From: an uncultured Lachnospiraceae bacterium
GTDB taxonomy: Bacteria; Bacillota; Clostridia; Lachnospirales; Lachnospiraceae
Length of the DNA stretch: 59,357 nt
NCBI GenBank assembly: GCA_900549995.1
Contig: URQQ01000026.1
Location: 1 to 59,357, forward strand
Direction: 5' to 3'
The notes under the pieces are model-generated. The model saw only the letters and a list, made by a program, of their open reading frames with translations. It searched no databases and was not told where the DNA came from. Shown one piece after another: positions 41,694-50,003 of this stretch. Positions within the stretch are counted from its first letter, which is position 1, and each line of letters starts with the position of its first letter. A program made the translations under genes and the position numbers.

Positions 41694-41723
41694 TCATCCA
41701 CTCGAAAAAATATATAACTGGTG

Positions 41724-41751
41724 AAAAGAAGGTGTAAATGCCTTCTTTTTT
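41724..41751 (+). terminator. Terminator of the LacI locus
   Basis: AAAAGAAGG pairs with CCTTCTTTT around an 8-nt loop, followed by more T. Confidence 0.8.
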
Positions 41752-41855
41752 GCTGTTTTCAATTCATACTGAAAGATTTTACAAAATATTATTTGCATTC
41801 TTTTCGTTCAGGCAATAACATGGAAGACAGGAAGCAAAAGAAAAGGGGTCGGAAA

Positions 41856-42431
41856 ATGAAAAAAGACTTTAAATTCTACTGTAAACTGTTCCTTCTCACC
41901 TTCCAGATCAGCGCATTTACGTTTGGGGGCGGGTATGTCATTGTAACGCTGATGCAGCGGAAGTTTGTCGATGAACTGCATTGGATCAAAAGTGAAGAAA
42001 TACTGGATCTCACTGCAATTGCGCAGTCTGCCCCGGGACCTATTGCTGTGAACGCGTCGATTCTGATTGGATACAGGCTGGCCGGATTTGCAGGGGCCGT
42101 TGTATGTATCTTCGGAACGGTGCTTCCTCCATTTCTCATTTTATCTGTGATCTCTGTATTTTATAAGGCATTCCAGAGCAATGTCATTGTGCAGAAGGTT
42201 TTAAACGGAATGCAGGCGGGGGTTGCGGCAGTGATTGCGGATGTTGTAGTCCGTATGGCAGGGGAGTTGATCCATACGAAGGAGAAGATGTCGATTCTTA
42301 TGATGGCAGGTGCAGCGGCGGCAGTCTTTCTTCTGCATGTAAATGTTATGATTCTGCTTGCTGCGTGCGGCATGACAGGAGCGGGGGTATATCTGATACA
42401 GTCCATCCGGGAAAGGAGGAAGAAAAAATGA
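41856..42431 (+). CDS. chrA: Chromate transporter, N-terminal half
   Basis: 191 residues of the CHR family half-size type. FQISAFTFGGGYVIVTLMQRKF and LTAIAQSAPGPIAVNASILIGYR are the signature loops (FGGG and PGP motifs). AAAAGGGGTC precedes the ATG at 41856. Overlaps the second half by ATGA; together they build a full two-domain transporter. Substrate may be chromate or another oxyanion. Confidence 0.92.
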   Translation: MKKDFKFYCKLFLLTFQISAFTFGGGYVIVTLMQRKFVDELHWIKSEEILDLTAIAQSAPGPIAVNASILIGYRLAGFAGAVVCIFGTVLPPFLILSVISVFYKAFQSNVIVQKVLNGMQAGVAAVIADVVVRMAGELIHTKEKMSILMMAGAAAAVFLLHVNVMILLAACGMTGAGVYLIQSIRERRKKK

Positions 42432-42979
42432 TCTATCTACAGTTATTCTGGAGCTTTTTCCAAATCGGCCTGTTCAGCTTTGGCGGCGGATATGCATCTC
42501 TTCCTCTGATTCAGGATCAGGTGGTCAAGATTCACCATTGGCTTACCATGCAGGAGTTTTCTGATATTGTTACCATTTCCCAGATGACGCCGGGGCCGGT
42601 GGCGATCAATGCGTCTACATTTACCGGAACTCAGATTGCGGGAGTGGGCGGTGCGGTGATTGCCACGGCTGGCTGTGTGATGCCGTCGGTCATGATTGTT
42701 CTGGCGCTTGCCGTGATCTACAACAGGTATAAAAACCTGCCATGGATGCAGGCGGTTTTAAAGTCCCTGCGCCCGGCAGTGATTGTCATGATTGCCTCGG
42801 CAGCAGTGTCATTGATTCTCATGATGCTGTGGGGCAGTGAAGGTACGGCTGGCAGACTGAAGGATATCAATCTTCCCGGGCTTGCGATATTTCTTGTGAG
42901 CCTTTTCGTTCTGAGAAAGAAAAAGGTAAATCCAATTCTTGTGATGGTGGGAGCGGGAATTGTGGGATTGCTGGTGTAG
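42428..42979 (+). CDS. Chromate transporter, C-terminal half
   Basis: 183 residues, paralogous to the preceding half: FFQIGLFSFGGGYASLPLIQ and IVTISQMTPGPVAINASTFTGTQ. AAAGGAGG before the ATG at 42428. Six predicted membrane helices in each half. Confidence 0.92.
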   Translation: MIYLQLFWSFFQIGLFSFGGGYASLPLIQDQVVKIHHWLTMQEFSDIVTISQMTPGPVAINASTFTGTQIAGVGGAVIATAGCVMPSVMIVLALAVIYNRYKNLPWMQAVLKSLRPAVIVMIASAAVSLILMMLWGSEGTAGRLKDINLPGLAIFLVSLFVLRKKKVNPILVMVGAGIVGLLV

Positions 42980-43086
42980 GAAGATCTGCGAAAGCATAAG
43001 AATTGCACGATGTTTCGGCCTTAAAGATGGAAAAACCAGGAACAGTATGATAAAATCAAGGAACAGATCGTAAAAGGATACGGTTT

Positions 43087-43551
43087 TTGAATAAGGAAGA
43101 GATGGGAGAGAGCAAAAAAGTTATGAGGCCGGGTAAAGTATTTTGGAAGATTATAAAAAGAACAAATGCGGATAAAATCGTCTATGGATTCCTGGGATAT
43201 TTTTGTCTCTGTGCGTTTCTGATATGGATGGTGGAACCGGGAATTCCGCGTCTGGGGGATTCTGTCTGGTATTCATTTTCAGTCATAACGAGTATTGGGT
43301 TTGGAGATTACACGGCAGTGACAATGATCGGAAGGACGATTTCCATCGTGCTTGGCATTTATGGAGCAGTGGTGCTGGCGATGATTCCGGGGATTTTAGT
43401 CAGTTATTATATGGAGATTATGCAGATCAGAAAGAATGAAAACATCAATTCGTTCATGTACCAGCTGGAACATCTGGATGAGCTTTCAAAAGAGGAATTA
43501 AAAGAAGTATCCGAAAAAGTGAAAAACTGGAAGATGAAATCAAATCTTTAA
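43087..43551 (+). CDS. Two-TM potassium channel
   Basis: 154 residues: helix 1 (about 32-55), pore loop with the selectivity filter TSIGFGDY (about 74-81) and helix 2 (about 90-118), then a short cytoplasmic helix rich in E and K. No RCK/TrkA-N domain, so gating differs from MthK-type channels. TTG at 43087 has AAAGGA at good spacing; ATG at 43102 is the alternative. Confidence 0.88.
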   Translation: MNKEEMGESKKVMRPGKVFWKIIKRTNADKIVYGFLGYFCLCAFLIWMVEPGIPRLGDSVWYSFSVITSIGFGDYTAVTMIGRTISIVLGIYGAVVLAMIPGILVSYYMEIMQIRKNENINSFMYQLEHLDELSKEELKEVSEKVKNWKMKSNL

Positions 43552-43566
43552 AATCAGCAGAGAGTG

Positions 43567-43620
43567 AAACCGCTGCAAGACAATTGTCCATAGGTCTTGC
43601 AGCGGTTTCTTCTGTTTTTA
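43567..43620. terminator. Bidirectional terminator
   Basis: AAACCGCTGCAAGAC pairs perfectly with GTCTTGCAGCGGTTT around an 11-nt loop; T-rich on the right. It lies between the channel gene and the convergent cupin gene. Confidence 0.9.
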
Positions 43621-43642
43621 TAGATGTTTTTACAGAATGGAG

Positions 43643-44839
43643 CTATACAGTTTTCGGCACTTCCGGGTTATTATTTGCAAAATTCTGCAGAATCACCAGC
43701 GGCTGATAAGGGCTTTTGTTCGTAATTTTCACACCGTTTTTGGCGGCAGATTCGGATACGAAATACTCATCTCCGGTAATATCATCAAAACGGACCAGTT
43801 CAGGAGCTTCGCATTCATATACACCGAACGTTCCGTGTCCCTGTACCACAATTGCACAGTAGCATGCCTGGTCAAAGAGAGTATAGGACTGTCCCGGAAG
43901 GATGGTTACTTCTTTGGCTGCCACCCATTCATTTGCGTAGGCCACCCATTTCTCTAAAGCTTCTGAAGTCTCGGATTTTACTTTTGGAGCGCGGAAATAT
44001 GTTTCTTTGTAATCCGGCCTTGTGCTTTCCTCCCAGTTGATTTGGCTGAAAATGGCACCCAGGTCATTCTTTTCATCCTCCGGGGCACAGTCGGTGAGCA
44101 TGTTGTGCGGATTCACTTCTCCCATCGTGACATTTTCCATGATGGTATTTACATCACTGTTCCATTGAGGCTCGAAGGTGACAACAGAAGCAGGGGCATG
44201 GATGACACCTGCAGGCGTATACCAGCCGGTTCCAAGCTTTATGCGGTAGGCGCGGGATAGTTCAGTAATCCGGGTATCCCTGATATCATAATCCTCCAGA
44301 CATTTCAGAACCTCTTCTTTGGTTGCAGAGGGGTCAAACCCAAAGTATGTAAGCGGAAAACGTCCCAGATAGCCTGCATTATACTGAGGCGGAAAATAAT
44401 AGGCCTCCGGTTTCCCATGCATGCCGATTTTATTCGCCATCTCTTCTGTCAGATGAAGATGGTGGAACAATGGTTTGTCATAGTCGTATAATTTGGCAAA
44501 AGCGGGCCATGTGCCGTAATTTGCCATCAATTCATCTCCAATCAGGTCAGCCCCAAGTTCTTCTACATAATCTTTGAATAAGTGTGTAGTCTTATCCGAA
44601 GCATCTTCCAAAACATAACTCATACCCTCGGTTTCACCTGTTTCAGGTCCGTTTAATGCTTTGGCAAGTGAACCGAGCCATCTCTCGCAGATACCGCCTC
44701 TGTCCATGCCAAGTGCATAGTAATCATCCGGATGAAGACGCAGCCGTTTCCCTGGTTCATTGAAGCTGCGGGGTACCCATGTTGGCATCAGGTGGAGAAT
44801 TCCCTCCCCGAGATGAAAAACTTTTCTTACATTGCTCAT
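43643..44839 (-). CDS. Cupin / type I phosphomannose isomerase-like enzyme
   Basis: 398 residues. The catalytic block KPLFHHLHLTEEMANKIG followed by GKPEAYYF resembles the metal site (HxH...E) of type I mannose-6-phosphate isomerases, and GWYTPAGVIHAPASVVTFEPQ supplies the later histidine. A second cupin follows (YTLFDQACYCAIVVQGHGTFGVY). It probably isomerises a sugar or sugar phosphate between aldose and ketose forms. AAAGGAGGG precedes the start at 44839; the longer frame is not used. Divergent from the aldolase gene with shared palindromic operators. Confidence 0.75.
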   Translation of the reverse strand: MSNVRKVFHLGEGILHLMPTWVPRSFNEPGKRLRLHPDDYYALGMDRGGICERWLGSLAKALNGPETGETEGMSYVLEDASDKTTHLFKDYVEELGADLIGDELMANYGTWPAFAKLYDYDKPLFHHLHLTEEMANKIGMHGKPEAYYFPPQYNAGYLGRFPLTYFGFDPSATKEEVLKCLEDYDIRDTRITELSRAYRIKLGTGWYTPAGVIHAPASVVTFEPQWNSDVNTIMENVTMGEVNPHNMLTDCAPEDEKNDLGAIFSQINWEESTRPDYKETYFRAPKVKSETSEALEKWVAYANEWVAAKEVTILPGQSYTLFDQACYCAIVVQGHGTFGVYECEAPELVRFDDITGDEYFVSESAAKNGVKITNKSPYQPLVILQNFANNNPEVPKTV

Positions 44840-44878
44840 AAAAAATGCCCTCCTTTTGTGAAAGATAATTTCATATAC

Positions 44879-44892
44879 GGTTTCATGAAAAA
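44879..44892. promoter_or_regulatory. Candidate RpiR operator, cupin side
   Basis: GGTTTCATGAAAAA contains the TTTCATGAAA palindrome. It lies at the predicted start of the minus-strand cupin transcript (minus -10 TATTAT at 44894-44899). A half-site AATTTCAT occurs nearby at 44867. Confidence 0.55.
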
Positions 44893-44960
44893 TATAATAG
44901 CACAAAAAAAGATAAAAATAAATAGATATATTAGACTAAATAGACAAAATAATAAAAATA

Positions 44961-44974
44961 AATTTCATGAAATT
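44961..44974. promoter_or_regulatory. Candidate RpiR operator, aldolase side
   Basis: AATTTCATGAAATT is a perfect 14-bp palindrome, ending one base before the -35 box of the aldolase promoter. Related sites occur at 44879 and, degenerate, at 48280-48292 before the FGGY kinase gene. The locus encodes one regulator, an RpiR protein, which is the likely binder. Confidence 0.65.
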
Positions 44975-44975
44975 G

Positions 44976-45004
44976 TTGACAAGAAGGAATTCGTGAGATA
45001 AGAT
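44976..45004 (+). promoter_or_regulatory. Sigma-A promoter of the aldolase operon
   Basis: TTGACA (44976-44981) and TAAGAT (44999-45004) with a 17-nt spacer, abutting the palindrome at 44961-44974. Confidence 0.8.
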
Positions 45005-45065
45005 ACAGTTACAGCAATTACGAAACACGCAATTTTATAAACGGGAGAAACAAGGAGGAAGAACT

Positions 45066-45941
45066 ATGTTACTGAACATGAAAGACTTATTGGAAACAGC
45101 GAACAAACATAATTTTGCAGTGCCGGCTTTCAACATTGGCACCGGACAGATTTTAAACGGGATTATGGATAAGTGTGAGGAATTAAAAGCGCCGGTGATT
45201 CTGGCGATTCATCCGCTTGAGCTTGAATTCCAGGGTGAGAGTTTTATCAAAATGTGTATTGACCGCGCATGTAAATCACCGGTTCCGGTATGTATTCATC
45301 TCGACCACAGTGGATGGGAACCCATTGTAAAGGCCATACGGGCAGGATTTACTTCGGTCATGATTGATGCTTCCTCTCTGCCGTTTGAAGAAAATGTTGC
45401 AATTACGAAAAAGGTGTGTGAGCTGGCACATCCATTGGGGGTTTCGGTGGAAGGTGAGCTTGGGACGATCGGAACTACGGATGGAGATACCGAAGGCGGC
45501 ACAGAAGATATTATTTATACAAAACCAGAGGATGCGGTACGTTTTGTCGAGGAGACAGGGTGCGATACACTGGCGGTTGCGATCGGTACGGCACATGGAA
45601 TATATCCCGCAGGAATGAAGCCGGAACTCAGGCAGGACCTGCTTTCAGAAATTAAGAAAAGAGTATCGGTTCCGCTTGTACTCCACGGAGGTTCCGGCAA
45701 CAAGGATTCTGAGATTGCAGAGGCAGTAAAGAGGGGAATTAATAAGATTAATATTTCTTCCGATATTAAAGATGCGTTCTACCAGGAACTGCGCAAGACT
45801 CTGGAAGACAAGAAAATCAGGGAGCCATTCGAACTGTATCCGGCAAGTGTAGCTGCAATGCAGGAAGTCGCAGAACATAAGATCAGGCTGTTCAATGATG
45901 ATGACAAAGTTAAATTTTATTCATTGGATGAAATGCTGTAA
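45066..45941 (+). CDS. Class II ketose-bisphosphate aldolase
   Basis: 291 residues, FbaA/GatY/KbaY type: NFAVPAFNIGTGQILNGIMD, zinc site CIHLDHSGWEPIVKAIRAGFTSVMIDAS (in parts), VEGELGTIGTTDGD, AIGTAHGIY and LVLHGGSGN with phosphate loop INKINISSDI. Cleaves a ketose 1,6-bisphosphate to DHAP and an aldehyde. The context (two sugar kinases, isomerase) makes a tagatose- or fructose-type bisphosphate plausible; specificity is not readable. Confidence 0.92.
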   Translation: MLLNMKDLLETANKHNFAVPAFNIGTGQILNGIMDKCEELKAPVILAIHPLELEFQGESFIKMCIDRACKSPVPVCIHLDHSGWEPIVKAIRAGFTSVMIDASSLPFEENVAITKKVCELAHPLGVSVEGELGTIGTTDGDTEGGTEDIIYTKPEDAVRFVEETGCDTLAVAIGTAHGIYPAGMKPELRQDLLSEIKKRVSVPLVLHGGSGNKDSEIAEAVKRGINKINISSDIKDAFYQELRKTLEDKKIREPFELYPASVAAMQEVAEHKIRLFNDDDKVKFYSLDEML

Positions 45942-46043
45942 ACTTCACTTCCCAATGAACTTGACATGGAAATAAACCTGTGTTCCAATAGAATAGATGG
46001 TAGTTTTACAGCCAATCATATCGAGGAGAGGACGGAGATTTCC

Positions 46044-46913
46044 ATGACTGAGAAAAGTAGTTCTGTAATTGAGAATATAAAGATGAAACATAGTGAGCTG
46101 TTTTCAGCAGAGAAGAAAGTAGCAGATTATATTGTAGCGAATTCCAGGGATGTAATTATGATGAATATCTCTGAGCTGGCCCAAAAGAGCGGGGCGAGCG
46201 AGGCAACTGTAGTGCGCATGTGCAAGCATGTGGGGTATCAGGGCTACTATCAGATGAGACTTTTGATGTCCCATGATCTGGGAAAGAACCAGGAGGATAA
46301 GTTTGGCGGGAATGAGATGCTGGATTCAGCGGGCAGACTGTTCGATTTCGGCGCCGCCCGCGTTGCATCGCTGAAAGAGACGATTGACCTCGAGATGCTT
46401 CTTAAAGTAGCGAGACTTCTCAGAATGAGCCGGATCGTATATGTGGTGGCGGCAGGAAATACAAGTCCGATCGCCATTGACCTGGGATTTCGTCTGGAGA
46501 GATGTGGGATTCCCTGTTCCTATTCCATGATTCCTGAGCATTTTCTCAACCATGTAAGTCTTGGAACATCGGATGATACGATCATTGCGATTTCACGTTC
46601 CGGGGCATCCAAACAGGTGGTACAGGCGATGGAGCTTGCGAGAAAGAATCACATGCATTCCATTGTGATTTCCGGAGAGAAGAGTACGCAGCTTACCGAG
46701 TGCGCAGACTGTGTGCTTCAGGTTGTAGACAAACAGAAGGACAGACAGATGAGGATGGAACCGGATTCTCATTTATGCGAAATGGCTGTCAATGATGCGA
46801 TTATTTATATTGTACGCTATTTTGATACATTTATGGAAAATGCACAGAATGTCAAGAAGAAGGATATCTGCGGCGATGATGTAGAATTGTTATTAAGTGA
46901 GTATAAATTATAA
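46044..46913 (+). CDS. MurR/RpiR-family regulator
   Basis: 289 residues. N-terminal HTH_6 (FSAEKKVADYIVAN...ISELAQKSGASEATVVRMCKHVGY) and C-terminal SIS sugar-phosphate-binding domain (VYVVAAGNTSPIAID, DTIIAISRSGASKQVVQAMELA). GGACGGAG lies upstream of the ATG at 46044; the frame from 45966 includes non-homologous residues. It likely senses a phosphosugar made by the locus and binds the TTTCATGAAA palindromes. Confidence 0.92.
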   Translation: MTEKSSSVIENIKMKHSELFSAEKKVADYIVANSRDVIMMNISELAQKSGASEATVVRMCKHVGYQGYYQMRLLMSHDLGKNQEDKFGGNEMLDSAGRLFDFGAARVASLKETIDLEMLLKVARLLRMSRIVYVVAAGNTSPIAIDLGFRLERCGIPCSYSMIPEHFLNHVSLGTSDDTIIAISRSGASKQVVQAMELARKNHMHSIVISGEKSTQLTECADCVLQVVDKQKDRQMRMEPDSHLCEMAVNDAIIYIVRYFDTFMENAQNVKKKDICGDDVELLLSEYKL

Positions 46914-46929
46914 AAACCGGAGGGCGAAG

Positions 46930-48264
46930 ATGGCTTATCAGGATAAGTATCTGGAATATCTTGAGGCAGTTCCAGAGATTGCCGACCAATGCCGCCGGAC
47001 TGGGAACAGACCGGTACTGGCTTATACAAGTAATCTGGATGCCATTGTCAAATGGGATCCAGACAGCTTCAACAGACTGCTTTCGTGTCATTTGAAAGGG
47101 GAACCTTCTTATGAGGAGGAAGAAACCATTGATAACATGGAAGATTTTGCAAGGATCGCAGCGTACTTTGCGGTCAATGGATTTGGGGGAGAGGTGGAAA
47201 TCACTTCCGGTGAAGTGCTGGAAGAGCTAAAGGAATATTTTGAAGTACAGCATGGGCTGGGTGGAACCTGCGCCCAGGGGGCGGCTGCCCTTGGGACAAT
47301 GGGAATTCCTGTGCTGGTGCATATTACTGACCAGTCAAAAGAAGTATTGGAATGGATGGATTACGAAGGGATGGAATCCACCAGGGAGGGGAAAAAAGTA
47401 CCTCTCTCAGAATGTGTGACAGAAGATGAGCCGTTGATTCATCTGATTATGCAGTACACAAAGGGTGACAGAATCAAAGCCGGAGAAAAGGAATATGAAA
47501 TTCCGCTGTCGAACCGTCTGATTATGGATTATGACCAGGTACATAAGGTCATGCCGGTCAGAAAGGATTTTCTGGATTATCTGGAACAGCACGCAGAAAT
47601 GATGTGTTCCTATGATATCTCAGGATTTAATGCAATTGTGGATCAGGAGATATTAAAGGAGCGGCTGAAAGAGCTGATGAAACACTATCTGGTGTTGAAG
47701 GAGAGCAATCCCGGACTGATCATTTACTTTGAAAGTGCTCATTTTATAAGCGCAAAAATCAGGGAGTATCTGTATTCATCACTGTCCGAAGCTATGGATA
47801 TTATGGGAATGAATGAAGAAGAGCTGGTTGATCTTACAAAGAAGAAAAAGCATCCTGTCGATAAAAATAATATTGCATCTGTTCTTTCCGGACTTGAGTA
47901 TCTTCTCAAACTTTATCCGGTAAAAGGCATTGTACTGCACAGTAAGGATTATGCATTGTATTATGGAACGCCGATGGAAGGAATTGATCTGGAGATGGGG
48001 CTGACGCTTGGCAATCTGATGTCAGGGACAAGAGCAAGAACCGGCAGTTATGGAACAGCAGAGCAATGCAGGGAAACGCTGAAGCTTCAGCTGAGTAAAG
48101 AAGGGACAGAGTTTGCGGAAAAAATTGAGAAGATGAATCTGGAGCATCAGGCGATTCTTGTTCCGTCACGCTATATGGAGAAACCAAGATATACGATCGG
48201 GCTTGGAGATACTTTCGTAGCCGGCATGCAGATGTGCTTTGTCAGGAGAACTCCTTTTTTTTGA
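46930..48264 (+). CDS. ADP-dependent sugar kinase (ADP-PFK/ADP-glucokinase family)
   Basis: 444 residues of the ADP-specific phosphofructokinase/glucokinase family (ribokinase-like fold): VLAYTSNLDAIVKW (sugar site), GLGGTCAQGAAALGTMGIPVLVHI, SGFNAIVD, FESAHFISAKIREYLY and the catalytic anion hole GLGDTFVAGM near the C-terminus. The family uses ADP rather than ATP and is best known from archaea, with bacterial members less common. CGGAGGG precedes the ATG at 46930. In this locus it would make a bisphosphate for the aldolase. The last codons overlap a terminator hairpin. Confidence 0.85.
   Translation: MAYQDKYLEYLEAVPEIADQCRRTGNRPVLAYTSNLDAIVKWDPDSFNRLLSCHLKGEPSYEEEETIDNMEDFARIAAYFAVNGFGGEVEITSGEVLEELKEYFEVQHGLGGTCAQGAAALGTMGIPVLVHITDQSKEVLEWMDYEGMESTREGKKVPLSECVTEDEPLIHLIMQYTKGDRIKAGEKEYEIPLSNRLIMDYDQVHKVMPVRKDFLDYLEQHAEMMCSYDISGFNAIVDQEILKERLKELMKHYLVLKESNPGLIIYFESAHFISAKIREYLYSSLSEAMDIMGMNEEELVDLTKKKKHPVDKNNIASVLSGLEYLLKLYPVKGIVLHSKDYALYYGTPMEGIDLEMGLTLGNLMSGTRARTGSYGTAEQCRETLKLQLSKEGTEFAEKIEKMNLEHQAILVPSRYMEKPRYTIGLGDTFVAGMQMCFVRRTPFF
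48243..48262 (+). terminator. Short terminator inside the ADP-kinase 3' end
   Basis: GGAG-AA-CTCC followed by eight T, ending at the stop codon. The final Phe-Phe codons are the U-tract itself. The stem is only 4-5 bp, so efficiency is uncertain; a new promoter at 48381 restarts transcription. Confidence 0.5.
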
Positions 48265-48380
48265 TCTGATGTGAAAATAAATTTCATAAATATGTTTTTG
48301 GAATAAGAAAAATGCACAAAAAATATATTAAATATAACAGGAGAAATGTATAGTTGATAAAATAATATTTCACAGACTCG

Positions 48381-48409
48381 TTGACATTTATAATCCATAC
48401 CTCTATAAT
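48381..48409 (+). promoter_or_regulatory. Consensus sigma-A promoter of the kinase-transport operon
   Basis: Perfect TTGACA (48381-48386) and TATAAT (48404-48409) with a 17-nt spacer. An AATTTCATAAAT element about 90 nt upstream (48280-48292) resembles the RpiR palindrome. Confidence 0.88.
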
Positions 48410-48445
48410 TTGTTGTATAAAAAAACGATATAAGGGGGCATATAA

Positions 48446-49951
48446 ATGGGTTGTTTATTAGGAATTGATCTGGGAACATCCAGTTTAAAATCTGTATTGA
48501 TTACGGAAGACGGGCAGGTAAAAGCACAAAGCGCCAGGGAGTATCAGTTTGCTTCCCCCAGAAACGGAGAGGCGGAACATGATCCGGGAGAATGGTGGAA
48601 CGCCTGCTGTGAGGCGGTGCAGGAAGTTCTGGAACTGTCAAAAACGGCAAAAGAAGAGGTGAAAGGTCTCAGCTTCTCCGGACAGATGCATGGGGCCGTG
48701 ATGCTTGATCAAGAATTAAAGCCAGTGCGGCCGGCGATTCTCCACTGTGATGCACGTTCTTACATACAGGTTGAAAAGATACGGCAGATCATCGGAGAGG
48801 AAAAGATACGGCAGATTCTCATGAATCCTGTCTATACAGGTTTTCTCCTTCCGTCACTTTTGTGGGTGAAGGAAAATGAGCCGGAGAATTTTCATAAAAT
48901 TGCGCATGTGATGCTTCCAAAGGATTATTTAAAGTTACAGATGACAGGGGAGATTTCCACCGATTATTCAGATGCGTCGGCAACTCTTGCGTTCGATCTC
49001 AAAAATAACTGCTGGTCAGAAGAGATTCTTAAGATGCTGGGAATTCCAAAAGAGTGGTTCCCTGTCTGTTATTACACAGATACGCCGACGGAGCATGTCT
49101 GCAGGGCAGCCGCCTTACAAACAGGACTGTCAGAACAGACCATTGTGACGGCAGGCGGCGGGGATCAGGTGATGCAGGGAATTGGAAACGGCGTGGTAAA
49201 GGAAGGGGATGCATGTGTCAATATCGGTACAAGCGGACAGGTTTCTTTTCAAAGCGGCATACCAATATTGAATCCGGCGCTGAATACGAATACTTTCTGC
49301 GGGTATAAAAAGGGCAGATGGTTTACCATGGGGGCGATTATGAATGCAGGGCTTTCTTACCGGTGGTTTAACAATCTGTTTGAAAATACAGATTTTCAGA
49401 GGATGAACGAAGCAATCGCCGGAGTAAAGCCGGGAAGCGGCGGGGTGATCTTCCTTCCTTATCTCAATGGTGAAAGAACACCCCATTTAAATCCCAATAT
49501 CAGCGGTGTCTTTGCCGGCCTTAATCTAAATACCGGGAGAGCGGAGATGGCAAGAGCTGTGATGGAAGGTGTATCCTTTGCACTGTATCAGTGCATGGAG
49601 GTCTGCCGGGAACTGGGACTTACGGCAGAGATCATGACGGCTTCCGGCGGAGCGGCAAAGAGTAAGGAGTGGCTGAAAATCCAGGCGGATATTTATAATG
49701 TTCCTCTTCGGGTTGCAGATACGAAAGAACAGGCGGGCCTTGGGGCAGCAATTGCGGCAGGTGTGGGAGCCGGGGTTTATAAAGATATGGAAGAAGGATG
49801 CAGAAGAACGGTCAGATATAAAGAGTTTATCGCAGAACCTGATCAGGAAAACCATAAAATATATGAAGAATATTACGGATTATTCAAGGAAATGTATCAG
49901 GAGAGCAGCAAAGTTATTGAGAAGATAACACTTGCAGGCAGAAGAGATTAG
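48446..49951 (+). CDS. xylB: FGGY-family kinase, xylulokinase-like
   Basis: 501 residues: LLGIDLGTSSLKSVLI (ATP phosphate 1), FSGQMHGAVMLD (the xylulokinase-type QMHG), ILHCDARS, GGGDQVMQGIGNGVV and ASGGAAKSKEWLKIQADIYNVPL. By family this phosphorylates a pentulose at C5, most often D-xylulose; with an aldolase and a second kinase beside it another ketose is possible. AAGGGGGC precedes the ATG. Confidence 0.88.
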   Translation: MGCLLGIDLGTSSLKSVLITEDGQVKAQSAREYQFASPRNGEAEHDPGEWWNACCEAVQEVLELSKTAKEEVKGLSFSGQMHGAVMLDQELKPVRPAILHCDARSYIQVEKIRQIIGEEKIRQILMNPVYTGFLLPSLLWVKENEPENFHKIAHVMLPKDYLKLQMTGEISTDYSDASATLAFDLKNNCWSEEILKMLGIPKEWFPVCYYTDTPTEHVCRAAALQTGLSEQTIVTAGGGDQVMQGIGNGVVKEGDACVNIGTSGQVSFQSGIPILNPALNTNTFCGYKKGRWFTMGAIMNAGLSYRWFNNLFENTDFQRMNEAIAGVKPGSGGVIFLPYLNGERTPHLNPNISGVFAGLNLNTGRAEMARAVMEGVSFALYQCMEVCRELGLTAEIMTASGGAAKSKEWLKIQADIYNVPLRVADTKEQAGLGAAIAAGVGAGVYKDMEEGCRRTVRYKEFIAEPDQENHKIYEEYYGLFKEMYQESSKVIEKITLAGRRD

Positions 49952-50003
49952 GGAGGTCTGCAGGCTGCGGGAATGAAAGAAGATACATTCCGGGAAGGAT
50001 GGG

